Assembly: GCF_019175285.1 (NCBI RefSeq)
Contig: NC_056524.1
Location: forward strand, 226,689,156 to 226,753,155
Direction: 5' to 3'
DNA length: 64,000 bases
Source: Sceloporus undulatus
Taxonomy: Eukaryota; Chordata; Lepidosauria; Squamata; Phrynosomatidae
Shown here: positions 46,528 through 57,915 of the stretch, piece after piece
Layout: each line of letters starts with the position of its first letter
How positions within the stretch are numbered: the first letter of the stretch is position 1
Notes under the pieces: model-generated
The model's input: the letters and a program-made list of their open reading frames with translations, nothing else
Database searches by the model: none
What the model was told of the DNA's origin: nothing
Program-made: the position numbers and the translations under genes

Positions 46528-46627
46528 AATAAAACCTGTGTCCAGACTCTAGAAGGACATGCACAAAATGTGTCATGTGTTAGTTTTCATCCTGAGCTGC
46601 CTATTATCATCACTGGCTCTGAAGATG
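46528..46627 (+). CDS. COPB2: COPB2 exon 7 (last one found)
   Basis: 100 bases: 33 codons plus one base (residues 218-250): [20 protein letters not shown], then [13 protein letters not shown] and the G of the next codon. Acceptor TTTTCTTCCAG, donor GATG/GTAATT. The next exon should begin in phase with Gly then TVRIWHSSTYRLEST; I searched 46628-52752 on both strands by eye and did not find it. The remaining blades, the second propeller and the alpha-solenoid (about 650 residues) are absent from this window. Confidence 0.98.
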
Positions 46628-46975
46628 GTAATTGAGGTTTTTCATTGACTGATAAGATCATAAAACTAGTTTTCCATTCTTTTTAGAGTACCAGTTGATT
46701 TTTCCTATGGATGTTGCAGCAAATAGAATTTAACATGTGTTTACAGATTGTTGTTAGCATTTTTTCTTTTGCTTTGAGTTGCATAATATTTAAGTATGAC
46801 CTTAATTAGAAATATTATTACTGTTATAGGAACCTAGCACAGACCAGGATTGTAGGCTTCCTAATAGTTTTCTTTGTAAATCATTTCCCTGTCAAAGTTC
46901 TTTTAGGGATAACCTAAAAAAGTACATGGAAGGGAGAATATACTGAACTTTGCCATGCCTGTAGATCTGCATCTA

Positions 46976-47100
46976 GTTGAAGGGTGGGCAAAGTGTGGCC
47001 ACATATGGTGCCCAAGGCCTTTTGTAGCACCCCCAGGAGCACCCATAATGGAAAAACAAGGATTTCAAAAGTGGCGATTGTGTGATAAAACAGTTAAGGA
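46976..47100. mobile_element. hAT-like remnant
   Basis: GAAGGGTGGGCAAAGTGTGG, then CCCAAGGCC, resembles the CAGGGGTGGGCAAAGTGTGG end of hAT elements. The opposite end was not identified. A C run (about 47120-47133) follows. Confidence 0.42.
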
Positions 47101-47845
47101 AGGTCCTACTGCCTCATTCCCCCCCCCCCCCCCTTTTGAAATTGGAAATAACTTCTATATCATCTTTGATTCCTATGCCTTCATTTGGGAGCATTTCTTT
47201 CACTTGGAGTGTAGTGGCACTTGGCTGAAGCTATAGTTGAAAGTTTAGGTGCCAGCTTGGCCAGAGTCACATAACCTGTTGGCAAAAAATGGCTTTTATG
47301 TTCTCTTTTCCCTGTTGGTTTTAAAAGGGTAAGTGGATTATTAAATATTAAAGGGCAGGATGGAAAAATATCAAAATCTGCAGATTGTCAAGTCTGATAA
47401 TATACAATGGCGTAGTAAAATGATGTCCCTTATAAAAAGTGGCAAAATCAAGATTTGCTTTTGGGTTTTGTTTGTTTGTTTTGGGTGGGGAGGGGTTGAA
47501 TATTTTGAAGCCATGGATGGTTCACTCCATGGATGCAGAATCCACTATACCTTGTTTTACCTCACCAGTTATTTGGCTTTAGAAACCACAAGTGACCTTA
47601 CAATCAATTCCAGTTTTGCCTGAAGAGATTGGTGTAGCCTTGAGACAGTAGGAAGTGATGTTTAAACTGTCTAAGGTGGTTCATTTTTGGCCTAAAATTT
47701 AGCAACCAGTTTTTTTAGTGGGGCTCACTACTTTCTGCTTTTAGAAGGGAGGAAATTGGAGGAAATGAATATTTTCAGAATATTTTCAGTCATGCTTCAT
47801 GGCACCTGAGAGAGGCCATGCAGTCCATGGGTGACTTTCTCACAG
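47101..47845. other. Presumed COPB2 intron 7 sequence, nothing recognised
   Basis: AT-rich, with no exon seen. Ends at the 25-base gap. Confidence 0.45.
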
Positions 47846-47870
47846 NNNNNNNNNNNNNNNNNNNNNNNNN
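47846..47870. other. Assembly gap, 25 N
   Basis: A run of exactly 25 N. The missing COPB2 exon 8 could lie in unassembled sequence here. Confidence 1.
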
Positions 47871-48123
47871 TATACATGCAAATCCACTCTTGTTTCCCTT
47901 AGATATCTTGGAATGTAGCTCTAAGCCAGAGCAGGAAAACCTCCAGCCCAGAAGCACACCAGAAGAGGGCCATGTGGATCCAGCAATGGCGCACTGTCCG
48001 TAGAGTAGAAGACAGAAGGACAAGTGGCATGGACCAACCGTGGTGGGTCAAGAAAGCCAGTTGTTTATCCTGTGGGGTTAGGGTAACTACCTGGAGACGC
48101 ACAAACTGCCACAAATGTCCCCC

Positions 48124-48225
48124 CAAAAAAAAAGAAAGAAAGAAGAAAGAAAGAAAGAAAGAAAGAAGAAGACAAGAACAAGAAGAAAAGAGAAAAAAAG
48201 AAAAGAAAGAAACCCAAAGTGATGG
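48124..48225. repeat. Purine-rich GAAA/GAAGA tract
   Basis: About 100 bases almost wholly A and G on the plus strand with irregular AAAG and AAG units. The long frame through it (Lys/Glu/Arg-rich) is a composition artefact. Confidence 0.9.
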
Positions 48226-48569
48226 AAGTATGTTATCCCTTTTTTTAAATTTAAAAAAATAGTTTTAATTTAAATGTGTGTATTTGTGTTTGTAACCTTT
48301 TTCAAAGGTAAATTATCCCTATTAGAGGTTTCTAAGGGCTATGCAGAATGGATGGAAGTTTTGGAAGTACAGTATCAGATTTCTAGTTCTTTTTGTTTTG
48401 GGTTTACATATTGGTTTGCATCCAAACTCTTTCTTAAATATCTTGGTTTCTCTCCCTTCCCCTTCCTTGTGTTCTTCGGCCCGCCCCCCCGCCCCCTCGC
48501 CCCAATCATGTATCACATCTAGACTCAGGAATCATTTCAGAATTTGATTTCCACCATTTTCCGGACATC

Positions 48570-48572
<3 letters not shown>

Positions 48573-48608
<36 letters not shown>

Positions 48609-49215
48609 TAAGAGTTATAGTCAAATTGCTAAAGTGCTTTTTAGTAATAATAATAATATTATAATAATATTTATTTATATACCGCCCTATGGCAAACCAA
48701 TCCGGGCGGTTGACAACAGTAAAATATAAAATATAACAATTAAAAACACTTTATCCCCCCCCCCTTAAGACAATATTAAACAGTATAACATATTAAAAAC
48801 ACAACATCAAGCATAAAAACAGCAATTAAAACCCTGATATCCCTCTGTTGATCCTCGACCATCACTGAGATGGGGCCACGGGAGGAATGAGGGAATCAGG
48901 GAACCTGGGCTGGGATGGTTAGTCTGGAAAGGCCTGCCGGAAGAGATCCGTCTTGACCGCTTTTTTAAAGCTGTCTAATGATGTTATCTGACGGATCTCA
49001 TCTGGCAGGTCGTTCCAGAGTTTGGGGGCAACAGCAGAGAACGCCCTCTGGGAGGTCGCCGCAAGCCTAGATTTTAAAGGCTGCAGTAAGTTCTTCCCAG
49101 AGGAGCGGAGAGCGCGGGGAGGATTGTACGGGAGGAGGCGGTCCCTGAGATAGCTTGGACCCAAGCCATTTAGGGCTTTAAAGGTGATAACCAACACCTT
49201 GTACTGGGCCCGTAC
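48573..49215 (-). mobile_element. CR1/L2-clade LINE 3' fragment
   Basis: The minus-strand frame encodes RAQYKVLVITFKALNGLGPS, YLRDRLLPYNPPRALRSSGK, then LWNDLPDEIRQITSLDSFKK and AVKTDLFRQAFPD. The 3' UTR ends CCGCCCGGATTGGTTTGCC, then GGGCGGTATATAAATAAA and ATT-rich repeats; a TTA array sits at 48573-48609. It ends at 49215 where a TACTTTTGTACTGTACTTTT direct repeat begins. Confidence 0.88.
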
Positions 49216-49222
49216 TGTACTT

Positions 49223-51703
49223 TTGTACTGTACTTTTAGCAATATTACGCTAGTTAAAAACTAGGATCATTTTGTTTTGGTGGAAATATTCCTCTTTCCC
49301 TTGCTTGATGTCTGTTGAATCTGTGTTCTCAAAAAATAACTGTGTTCATTGGCAGTAGTCATCTTAGCTACTTTTGGGATAATGCAAACAGCCAAGTAGA
49401 TATATATTTCACTTTGGAAAATACTGGGTTAATTTAAACTGACTTGGGAAATAAGAATATAAAGTCCTTGGAAATGTCAGGAATTCCCAGGAAATCCTGA
49501 AGAAAATGACATGTGATTGTCCAAAATTAAATAAGTTTGTGCAGGAATGAAACCTGGAACTTTCAGATATTTTTTCTCATCTGGAGTGATTCTCAAGAAA
49601 GACAACTCATTCCTTCTGCCCCCCTCTTTCTTTCTTTTCATCTACCATTGGTTTAAACAGAAACGTCCATCTGAATATGTCATTCCCTAGATCAAAAGTA
49701 TGTTTATGGTATCTGTGGAACAATTATTCCAGTGATGAAAATGATAGTGAGAATTTGCATTGTCTGAATTATGTCTCCCCTCTCCCCAGTATTTGTAATG
49801 TTCTACAACAGCCTCATAAAGGGGGGGGGGAGCTAAATCAGGGATGAGTGCCTGTATTGAACTTTTTTCACAAAAACAACTGAGTATCCTGTGATCAACA
49901 TTTTAAATGGCACAAGTTTTCATGGACTGTGGCCTACTTCATCAGATCCTCTGTCTGTTAAGTATCTGATAATCTTCATGTTTTATAGAAGGAAGCTTAA
50001 ATTGAAAGATTGCCAGAATCTATTCCAAAGAGTGTCTTAAGCATGGGTTGCAGCTTCCTTATTTTTTCTTTCTAACTTGAGCCACAAAAATTGTCCTACA
50101 TGCTACTTCTAAAGCTTCCCTGAGTATCAGAAAAGGGTTACTGATTAACATGGGAGAGCTCATATAAAATTTCACTCAAAATTCTTCAGATTGCAGACAA
50201 TTTTCATCTCAGAAGACATACTCTGGCGGAGATCCTACATCACTTTATCATAGAATAAATATCCACTGGTAGAGTTACAATATGCAGCTCCTATACTGAA
50301 TATCACTTTAGCACAATGTATATAGATCAGTGGTCAATGCACATGGCTGACAACCCTTTGGCTGACATCCTATATTGCTTCAGCATAATATACATATCCA
50401 GAAGCAAAGTTAATGTTATGCATCCCCAATTAGATGTTACCAGTTTAACACTACATATATGGCTCTACAGTGAGTGCACATGGCTGATAACATTCTATGT
50501 AATTGCAGTGTGCAGTGGCAATAGTCACATGCTACATGGTATACCTTAATGCGCTACCATATGGGCAACAGTGAATATGACTATTTAGCCCAAAAATAAT
50601 TATTTAAAATATATAGTGCAATTTATACCTGTGTATATTGCTAACAGGATGCTATCCTCTGTCATTACAAGACCACATTTCAAGACCTTTTAAAAAATAA
50701 TGCTACACTATATTTCGAAAGATGTGTACCTTCCTGTATAAGCAGCTACATGTGTGTAATTCCTTTGTCAGACTTACCTATCTGAAAGGAGGTAGTTGCT
50801 ATTTGGTTTCAATTCAGAGTTGGAAATGGATTTCAGTTCAGCATACTTACATTTATTTGTAGCTGGACAAAACACAATTAAAGGCAGAGACAGGCACTCT
50901 TTTAGTACAAAAATACAGAGGTGGAGAAGCTGTGGACCCTCATGATGTTATTGGACTGTGGTTCCCATCACCCAATAATATAAATTGTTGTGCTACTTGT
51001 TTTCTTTTTTGTTTATTTGTTTGTTTTTACTTTCCTTCTAGGGAAAAAAACCTCAGTGTAAAAAAGTTGGAGAACTGTTTGAAAAAATTGGGGAAACCCA
51101 TCTCCTCAAAATGCCCGCTAATGTATTTTAGCCACTAAATTGTAATAAGAAAAAGTAACTTGCAATATTACCTATGTTACCAGCTATTATATTATTTGCA
51201 AAAAGAACATTATTATGGCCACATTCCCTTCCAAAGTAAAGTGTTACAGTTAATAAGGTCACATGTAGCTTCCAGGGTTTGTTTGGGAGAATGGGTACTT
51301 AAGCTAGCACTCATACTGGGTGTTAAGCAAATGCAGAAAGTCCAGTGTAGAATGAAGAATAAACAAGCAATACAGAAATCTGAATTATATTCTAATAAAC
51401 ACATCTTTTGAAAGATAATAATTTAACTAGAAATGAGCATGCAACCACTTAGAAAACAATACATGCTAGCTATACATCTCATAAATTAATTTACTTTGAT
51501 TTTTGTATTTGGTCACAACTATTAAAATGATGCCAGGAGACCATATCCACTTCTCCAGTTTGGCTTTCTATTGAAATCCTAAATAGCTTTACAGCTGTTA
51601 GTGAGAACAAACATTTGAATTGTTTCACACCTTCACTCAACGGCCTTTGATACCCATCCTCATGAACACACTTCTGGTCCATGAACCCAAAGATCTGTGT
51701 ATA
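49223..51703. other. 2.5 kb without recognised gene or repeat
   Basis: AT-rich sequence. Expected COPB2 exon 8 residues were not found. Near 50330-50520 the phrase CACATGGCTGA occurs twice in loosely similar surroundings. Near 49918-49950 CATGGACTGTGGCCTACTTC resembles a common short repeat. Confidence 0.45.
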
Positions 51704-51728
51704 NNNNNNNNNNNNNNNNNNNNNNNNN
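51704..51728. other. Assembly gap, 25 N
   Basis: A run of exactly 25 N, 1 kb before the start of the inverted duplicate arm. Confidence 1.
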
Positions 51729-51902
51729 GGTAGCCATCAAATATATGAAGAACAAGGTTAGTGTTCTTCAACAATTGCACAGACAAGTCTGAAAACTTAC
51801 GTTTTCTGAGTTCACATGTGTATTTACATGGCACGGTAATGGAAAAAGGTAAAATCTACCTGTAAAAACCAGTTCAAGCCCTTTTTTTATGCTTCATGAT
51901 GG

Positions 51903-52059
51903 CAGGGACGTAGCAGGGGGGGGGGTTTCTTGGGGTCCGGACTCCCCCTTCCGTTAGATAAAATGAATGGTGTGTGCTGCTGCGCCGCCACACCCAATCC
52001 CCATTATAATGGTGGCACTTAGTCGGACCCCCCCTTCCCAAATCCTGGCTACGTCCCTG
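51903..52059. mobile_element. Short hAT-like MITE, copy 2
   Basis: The ends CAGGGACGTAGCAGG and CCTGGCTACGTCCCTG are inverted complements. The interior is nearly the same as 23776-23920 (TGAATGGTG, CTGCTGCGCC, TATAATGGTGGCACTTAGTC). Low divergence between copies suggests recent activity. Confidence 0.82.
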
Positions 52060-52261
52060 ATGAGGTCCAAAAAATCACACCAAAATCAGTGTTTCAATCA
52101 GGTAGGGTGCAAAGAAGTGCTACTTAACATGGTGGTTCAGAGATAGATACCAACCCTGAGCCACTAGCCACCACTCCCCAGTGAGTTTCCAGGAAAGAAA
52201 ACACAATTGGAGCCAATGGGAAAAAATAATTGCCAGTCCCCCCCACATGCACAATATGTAG

Positions 52262-52752
52262 AATAAATAATAATAATAAAAATAAGAAGAAAAGAAGAAG
52301 AAGAAGAAGAAGAAGAAAAAGAAAAGAAGAAGAAGAAGTTATTCTATATACTGCTTACCTTATACAAGATCATAGCGGTGTACAGTTAAAACAACATTAA
52401 AACAGAAGAATAACGATAAAACACATCAATATCAACATCTAAGACCATATAAAAACATCAATTCCCGCAAAATACCAAATCAATAAAACAACAGAATAAA
52501 CAACTCAAGCCATTGGGGAAAAATTGGCGGAAGAGGAAAGTTTTTAGCATCCTCTTAAATCCCTCAAGGGAGGTGGACGGTGCAGAGCCGACGGGCAGGG
52601 TATTCCATAGTCTAGGGGCTGAGGTAGAAAATGCCTCTGTTGTTGCACTATAATGTGCACTCGGAATAGACAGAAGATGTTTCCCGCCGCCGACCTAGAG
52701 TGCGGGACGGATTATACGGGGAGAGGCGTCCTCCAAGTACCCGGGGCCCAAT
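52262..52752 (-). mobile_element. CR1/L2-clade LINE 3' fragment, cut at the duplication junction
   Basis: On the minus strand: CCCGGGTACTTGGAGGACGC, then TCTCCCCGTATAATCC, the end of the reverse transcriptase C-terminal region, followed by a 3' UTR and a plus-strand AAG-rich tail at 52280-52340. It matches the LINE at 20160-20200 at the point where it stops. The LINE similarity ends abruptly at 52752, where the inverted arm 2 begins. Confidence 0.8.
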
Positions 52753-53107
52753 CCATTTTAGTTCTGTCCTTTCCCACTGCTACACAGTGCAAAAGTAGAA
52801 GCGGCAGTAAGGTTGTGCTTCTCATATTCCGTAATAAACAAATTGCACACAGATATGAGTAGACATTATAGTCAGAGAACATGCTGTTGTACCTAGATGA
52901 ACAGAAACCATTGTTCTGATGTTTAGAGTCAGCACCTCCTCTTCATAACATGTCATGATGCCAATATGCCAAGCATCAGCATTGTATAGTATTGGGAAAT
53001 CTGCTGACGCACACCATTTATCTCACTGTTAATTTCCTTCCTAGTGCACACATGCAATATCCCTTACTATTAATAGTGAGAATCTTCAGTGTCACCTAGA
53101 GACATTT

Positions 53108-53345
53108 GTTGTTATTGTCCTTTTTTGAAGTCATTTATGACTTAGGGTGACCCTAAAGTGAACCTATCATGAGATTTTCTTGGGCAGAATTTGTTCAGAG
53201 GCGGTTTGCCTTGCCTTCCCTGAGGTTGAAAGTGTGACTTCCCCAAGGTCACTTGGTGGTTTCCATGACCAAGCAAGGATGTGAACCCTGGTCTCTCAGT
53301 GTTCTACTCCAACACTTAAAACCCTACAACCTTACTGGTTTCCCA
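53108..53345 (-). mobile_element. SINE, arm-2 copy
   Basis: Inverted counterpart of 39247-39484, not an independent insertion. The tRNA-like head is at the high-coordinate end, with small indels relative to arm 1. Confidence 0.88.
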
Positions 53346-53519
53346 CCTAAGATATAGACTGCATAAATATATGTGGATTTTTTAAATTCTAGCTGAGGTT
53401 ATGCAGTGGTAAGCTGATGTATTCCAATGCAGTCATAAGAGAAGCACCAAGTATGACCTCAAAAGTCTTTCGGGGTTCCGAGTCATATGCTGTTCTACCT
53501 GAGATTGAGTCCTTTGGAA

Positions 53520-54160
53520 CACCACAGGATTTATGAATGGGCCCAGACTACTTGCAGGAGCATCTCCTTCCATATAATCTACCCGTACACTTCGGTCTCT
53601 CTGGGAAGAACCTGTTACAACCTAAGAAGACCAGGTTGTCAGTGGTGACCCAGAGGACCTTCTCATCTATCGCTTCCAGGCCTGGAACGACCTGCCGACG
53701 AGATCCATCATCTTACCACCTTGGAAGCCTTTAAAAAGGCAATCAAGTTGATCCTTCGGGCAGGGCTTCCCACATGAGCCTCCTTGACTTGCCTCCCCTC
53801 TACATACTACACTACTATTCTACTATTGCTGCTGTAACTTCTACTGCTCCTAATACATCGATATGGAATTACCATCCCTGTCCTCCCCCTCCAAGATAAC
53901 CTTTCCTGCACAATTCACCCACAATGTTTTATTTTATTTATTTTTTTTTTATGCTTGTATGGCATGTTTTTATATTATCTGCTGTTTAATCCTATTTATG
54001 GTTTGGAGTTATGTTTTATGATTGATGGGGAGGCTGGGTTTGGGGGATTTTTTTCTTTTTCAATTGTAATTTTTAATTATATGCTATGTCATTTTGCTGT
54101 TGTATCGCGCTTTGATTCCTTGAAAAAAGCGGAGATAATAATAAAATAATAATAATAAGC
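53520..54160 (+). mobile_element. LINE 3' fragment, arm-2 copy
   Basis: Counterpart of 38402-39060. It starts GPDYLQEHLLPYNLP in frame and then shifts frame within 60 bases. The T-rich and ATA-rich tail is retained to about 54160. Confidence 0.88.
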
Positions 54161-57100
54161 ATAGGGTGGTGGTGTTACTGACTGGTTTCTTTCACAAAAA
54201 ATTGCACAGCTTCTTGACCATAATTTTGGAGGTGGCTCTGCATGTCAACCACATCAGAAATTACATGCATTCATACAATCTAACAATCATCATTGCTCTT
54301 GACCAATATATCCAATAGCAGTGCTATCTGTTCTTCTGAATTGTGGGTATCAGTGTAAGAAAAAGTTGGTAATGAAGAAAAAAGGGGAAACCTGATTAAG
54401 GTAATATGTGAAACAGCTATAATTTAAAAGAAAATGTTGGCTGTTTGGAATATTACCAAATGATCTTGAATTTAAGAGTAAAACGATACTGTTCAACCTT
54501 TCCTTCTCTCTCTCATCTCATCTCTCTCTCTCACACATACACACACAACACAGAGTTCATTTAAAGAAGATTTGAGAGTATGATGCAATATCAGCGGCAT
54601 TTTTCTAACTTATTTCGTTTTAATTTGAAAGCTCAGTTTAGGCTCAAATGGCAATTTTGAAAATCGACTCTTGGGGCACAGTTAAGAGTGTTATTTTTTT
54701 TTTAAAAAACTTTTTTTTAATAAACATTTTGTATTTAAGACAGTGAAGTGCAGTTCTAAAACAGCAACGTTTTCATATCTAAAAATCTGGACGAAAGTCT
54801 TAAAACTTTGAAACTACAAGTAAACAAAATTTATCTTTCATACACAAAACAATTGAAACCATAACAAAACCAGGTTCTTCTTCTGATCTAAAATCAATTT
54901 AAAAATAGCCACTTTCCTAAACTTTGGGAACAGAGAAACAGATATTAAAAAAAAAAAAAACCAGATCGGTTTACTTAAATAACTTAATAAACCACTCAGT
55001 ACAATGTGAACATTTCATCTCTTTTCCTTTCCCTTCCTCCCACCATCCTACCTTAAGAAGAATGGTGAAAATTCTCTCGGTTAGACAGATATTTTTAGTA
55101 ACATGAATAGATGCTTATTAGGATGGTATTCCCAAGGTGTCTGTAAATGCTTTTACTAGTGGTGTAATATGCCATATAGTATTGTATCAAGTTATTATAT
55201 TAAATAAATGCTCAACAGTGTCGTGTGTTCCATTAAGGCGTTTCTGAACAAAGAAAATGTGACATAAATTGATCATCATCCCTTTATGATTCTTTTAACT
55301 TCATTTCAAAAAGTCATTTGAAATCAATAAAAGCCGGAACTTTTTTTAAAGCATTTTTTAGGAACCAAGGTTTTAAAATGTATTATCAGCCCATTGCTAC
55401 AATTTGATTTAGTATCATATTTTTTTAAAAAAGATAGTTGCATTGACTTTTCTTGCTGAATTCTGATATTCTGTCAGATAATGTGAAGTATTATTTAAAA
55501 GTCTTCATCTTATAGATTCACTTTATCCAGTCACAAAACTGAACAAGATGGCACACACTTTCTCTATACTTTATACCCGCTAATTTTTTTAACAACCTGA
55601 CATACACAGAGTTGCTCAGAACTGAAGAAATCTGGCAATTCCTGGGGCAAATTTAAGTCAGAAAGACATTGTTTTAATCTATTTGCCATTTAGATACACA
55701 CGACACCTGCCGTCTGGCAAGCCTGGTTATTCTAAAAGTCATATATTCAGACCAGACTTAGATAGTCAGATTGAATTTCCTTGGTGTCCCCTTTGATTGT
55801 GACCATCACACTCATTTCACATGCTTTCAGAACTCCACTATGATGTGTGTTACAGCATGAATGGATATTTTTTAACCAGGCCGACTTGACTGTGGGATTC
55901 ACTGTGGGATTTAATGATGAGTTCATGGTTTTTTGCAAGATGTGGTTGTGTTGTTACTTGCCATTTTATTATGATTTTTTTGTGATTGTTTGTTTCAAAT
56001 GTTTGTGCAGAGAACGTGAACTGAGGCATTTTTAAAAATAAAACAAACAAACATATAAATCGCCTGCCTGTTTTCTATACAGATTAATGTTGCATCTCAA
56101 TAAAAAATGAGAAACCCCAAATATATTCCGGGAACCATCTTTCTATTCAATGAAACAGCAACCAGACCAGAGACGGCCAAACACACACACAACACACCAC
56201 ACACACACACACACACACACAACACAGAGGGAAGGATCTATGGCTTACTGTAGCTTTTTAAAATACACATCTTCATCCCGATGAATTATTGCAAGTGGTT
56301 TTGTGTTGTGATGTGCACAGCCATTCAGACAGTATCAGTTTCATTCTTTTGGGGGTCTCCTGGGAAAGCAACTTCTGGTTTGTCTGGAGTTTCTATGCTT
56401 TCAACTCATTAAATAGAAAGCTACAAAACCAACCCAGTTTGTTAGTGTGGGAGCAGGGTATGTCCATGATTTCAAAGGATCCTGAAACCAAATCTATTTA
56501 GGTTTGCTTTGGGAATAAAAAAAGAAACACACACGTTAATAATTTCAGATGTAACTTCCCTTCTTCACCTGTCTGTTTTAAATGCATGAAGCTTACATAA
56601 GGGGATGACCTTTGTTTTTAAACATCTGTTGTGAGATTAAAAATAAGATTTTAATTTCTGGCATGCTATTGATGTTAGGGAAAAACTAGGATAGAAAGCG
56701 TTTTTAGCTATCTGCTAGTTGACAAGAGGGCAGGATTAGGTTTCTTTAAGGGAATTACACTTTGATGACCCCAGTAAACATATAAAACTGTTAGCTAATG
56801 GGGGTGCGGAGGGGGCAGATTTAAGTGTTTGATCAGAAATCCTGCATGAGCATATTGATATATTAAGTGGAAATTTGATTAGTAACCTAGTGACAAGGGG
56901 ATCAGATCCACTCTCAGCATACAACAGATTCGGGCAGGACATGCCTTTTTTTTGTCTCTTTGAAGGAAAGAAACATTTGTACAGAATCAAGACAGCGTAT
57001 TGGATAATTTAAAAAGTTGTTGCATTATGAACCTGAAAATCACCTTTTTAATTATTTTGCTTGGAAATATGTTTGCAGTTAGTTTGATTCAAAACATATA

Positions 57101-57683
57101 CACATACTTTAATCAGACACTTTCCAATACAACATAAAAGACTATTTTTTCAAGGAGAGACCATTGTCCTCTCCCGGACAGAGAGGTTAAGCTTTTCAAG
57201 TCTTCAATGTGTAATATAGTCAGAAATGAAGAGGAAAAGAGGAAGGGACCTGGCCAAACATGAGTTTCAGAAGGGGAGTTGTTATTTTGTGTGATACTTT
57301 TAAAATGCAGTGGTTCATTTGGTTATATGGCACTTCTACCCCCTGAAGTTCCATTAGAACAGGAAGAGGAAAGAAACTGCTTCAAGTTTTTCAAAATGTT
57401 GTTTATTTTCTTAACTAGTTAAGAATTGTAACAACACTTAACTAATTGCTATAAGAAAAATAGTCCTCTGTTTTGATGGTTAGCCTCCTTTATTTGCATT
57501 TAATTGGAAGGAAGCTGAAATTAACTTACCATTGCAAATGGAAGGACCCACAGTTGTTTTTGGTGTATATTAAAACAAGCCCACACAGCTAGTGAAACAT
57601 CATTTAGCTTCACTGACATCAACAGATTTGTACAAAACTCTGCAAATGAAGACCTGGCCTTACTATATTTTGCAGAGTCCAGG

Positions 57684-57915
57684 GCTGTTACAGACAGCCA
57701 AAATAAAGCTGTTTGAGTGCACTTAGGAGGTATGGTATTCAATGATACATGCGTCCTAAGAGTCCAAAGGCCGCACCAAAGCCACGTTCCAGCCTAAGGA
57801 CGGGAGTGCAGCTGTGGTGAAGTTTCCAGACTCTTAGGACTCATGCATCATTGAAATACCATACTCCAAAGTGACTCGAAGCAGCTATTTTGGGCTGTCT
57901 GTAACAGGCCAAGGT
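57684..57915. mobile_element. Palindromic MITE, arm-2 copy
   Basis: Counterpart of 34641-34881; the arms TGTTACAGACAGCC and GGCTGTCTGTAACA are still clear. Several bases are lost compared with arm 1. Confidence 0.85.

Noticed and set aside
51491-51834. Possible minus-strand exon (ELRKRKFSDLSVQLLKNTNLV and flanking frame)
   Set aside because: It looked protein-like, but I recognise no family, it is interrupted by a 25-base gap, and there is no clear acceptor and donor pair. Not annotated.
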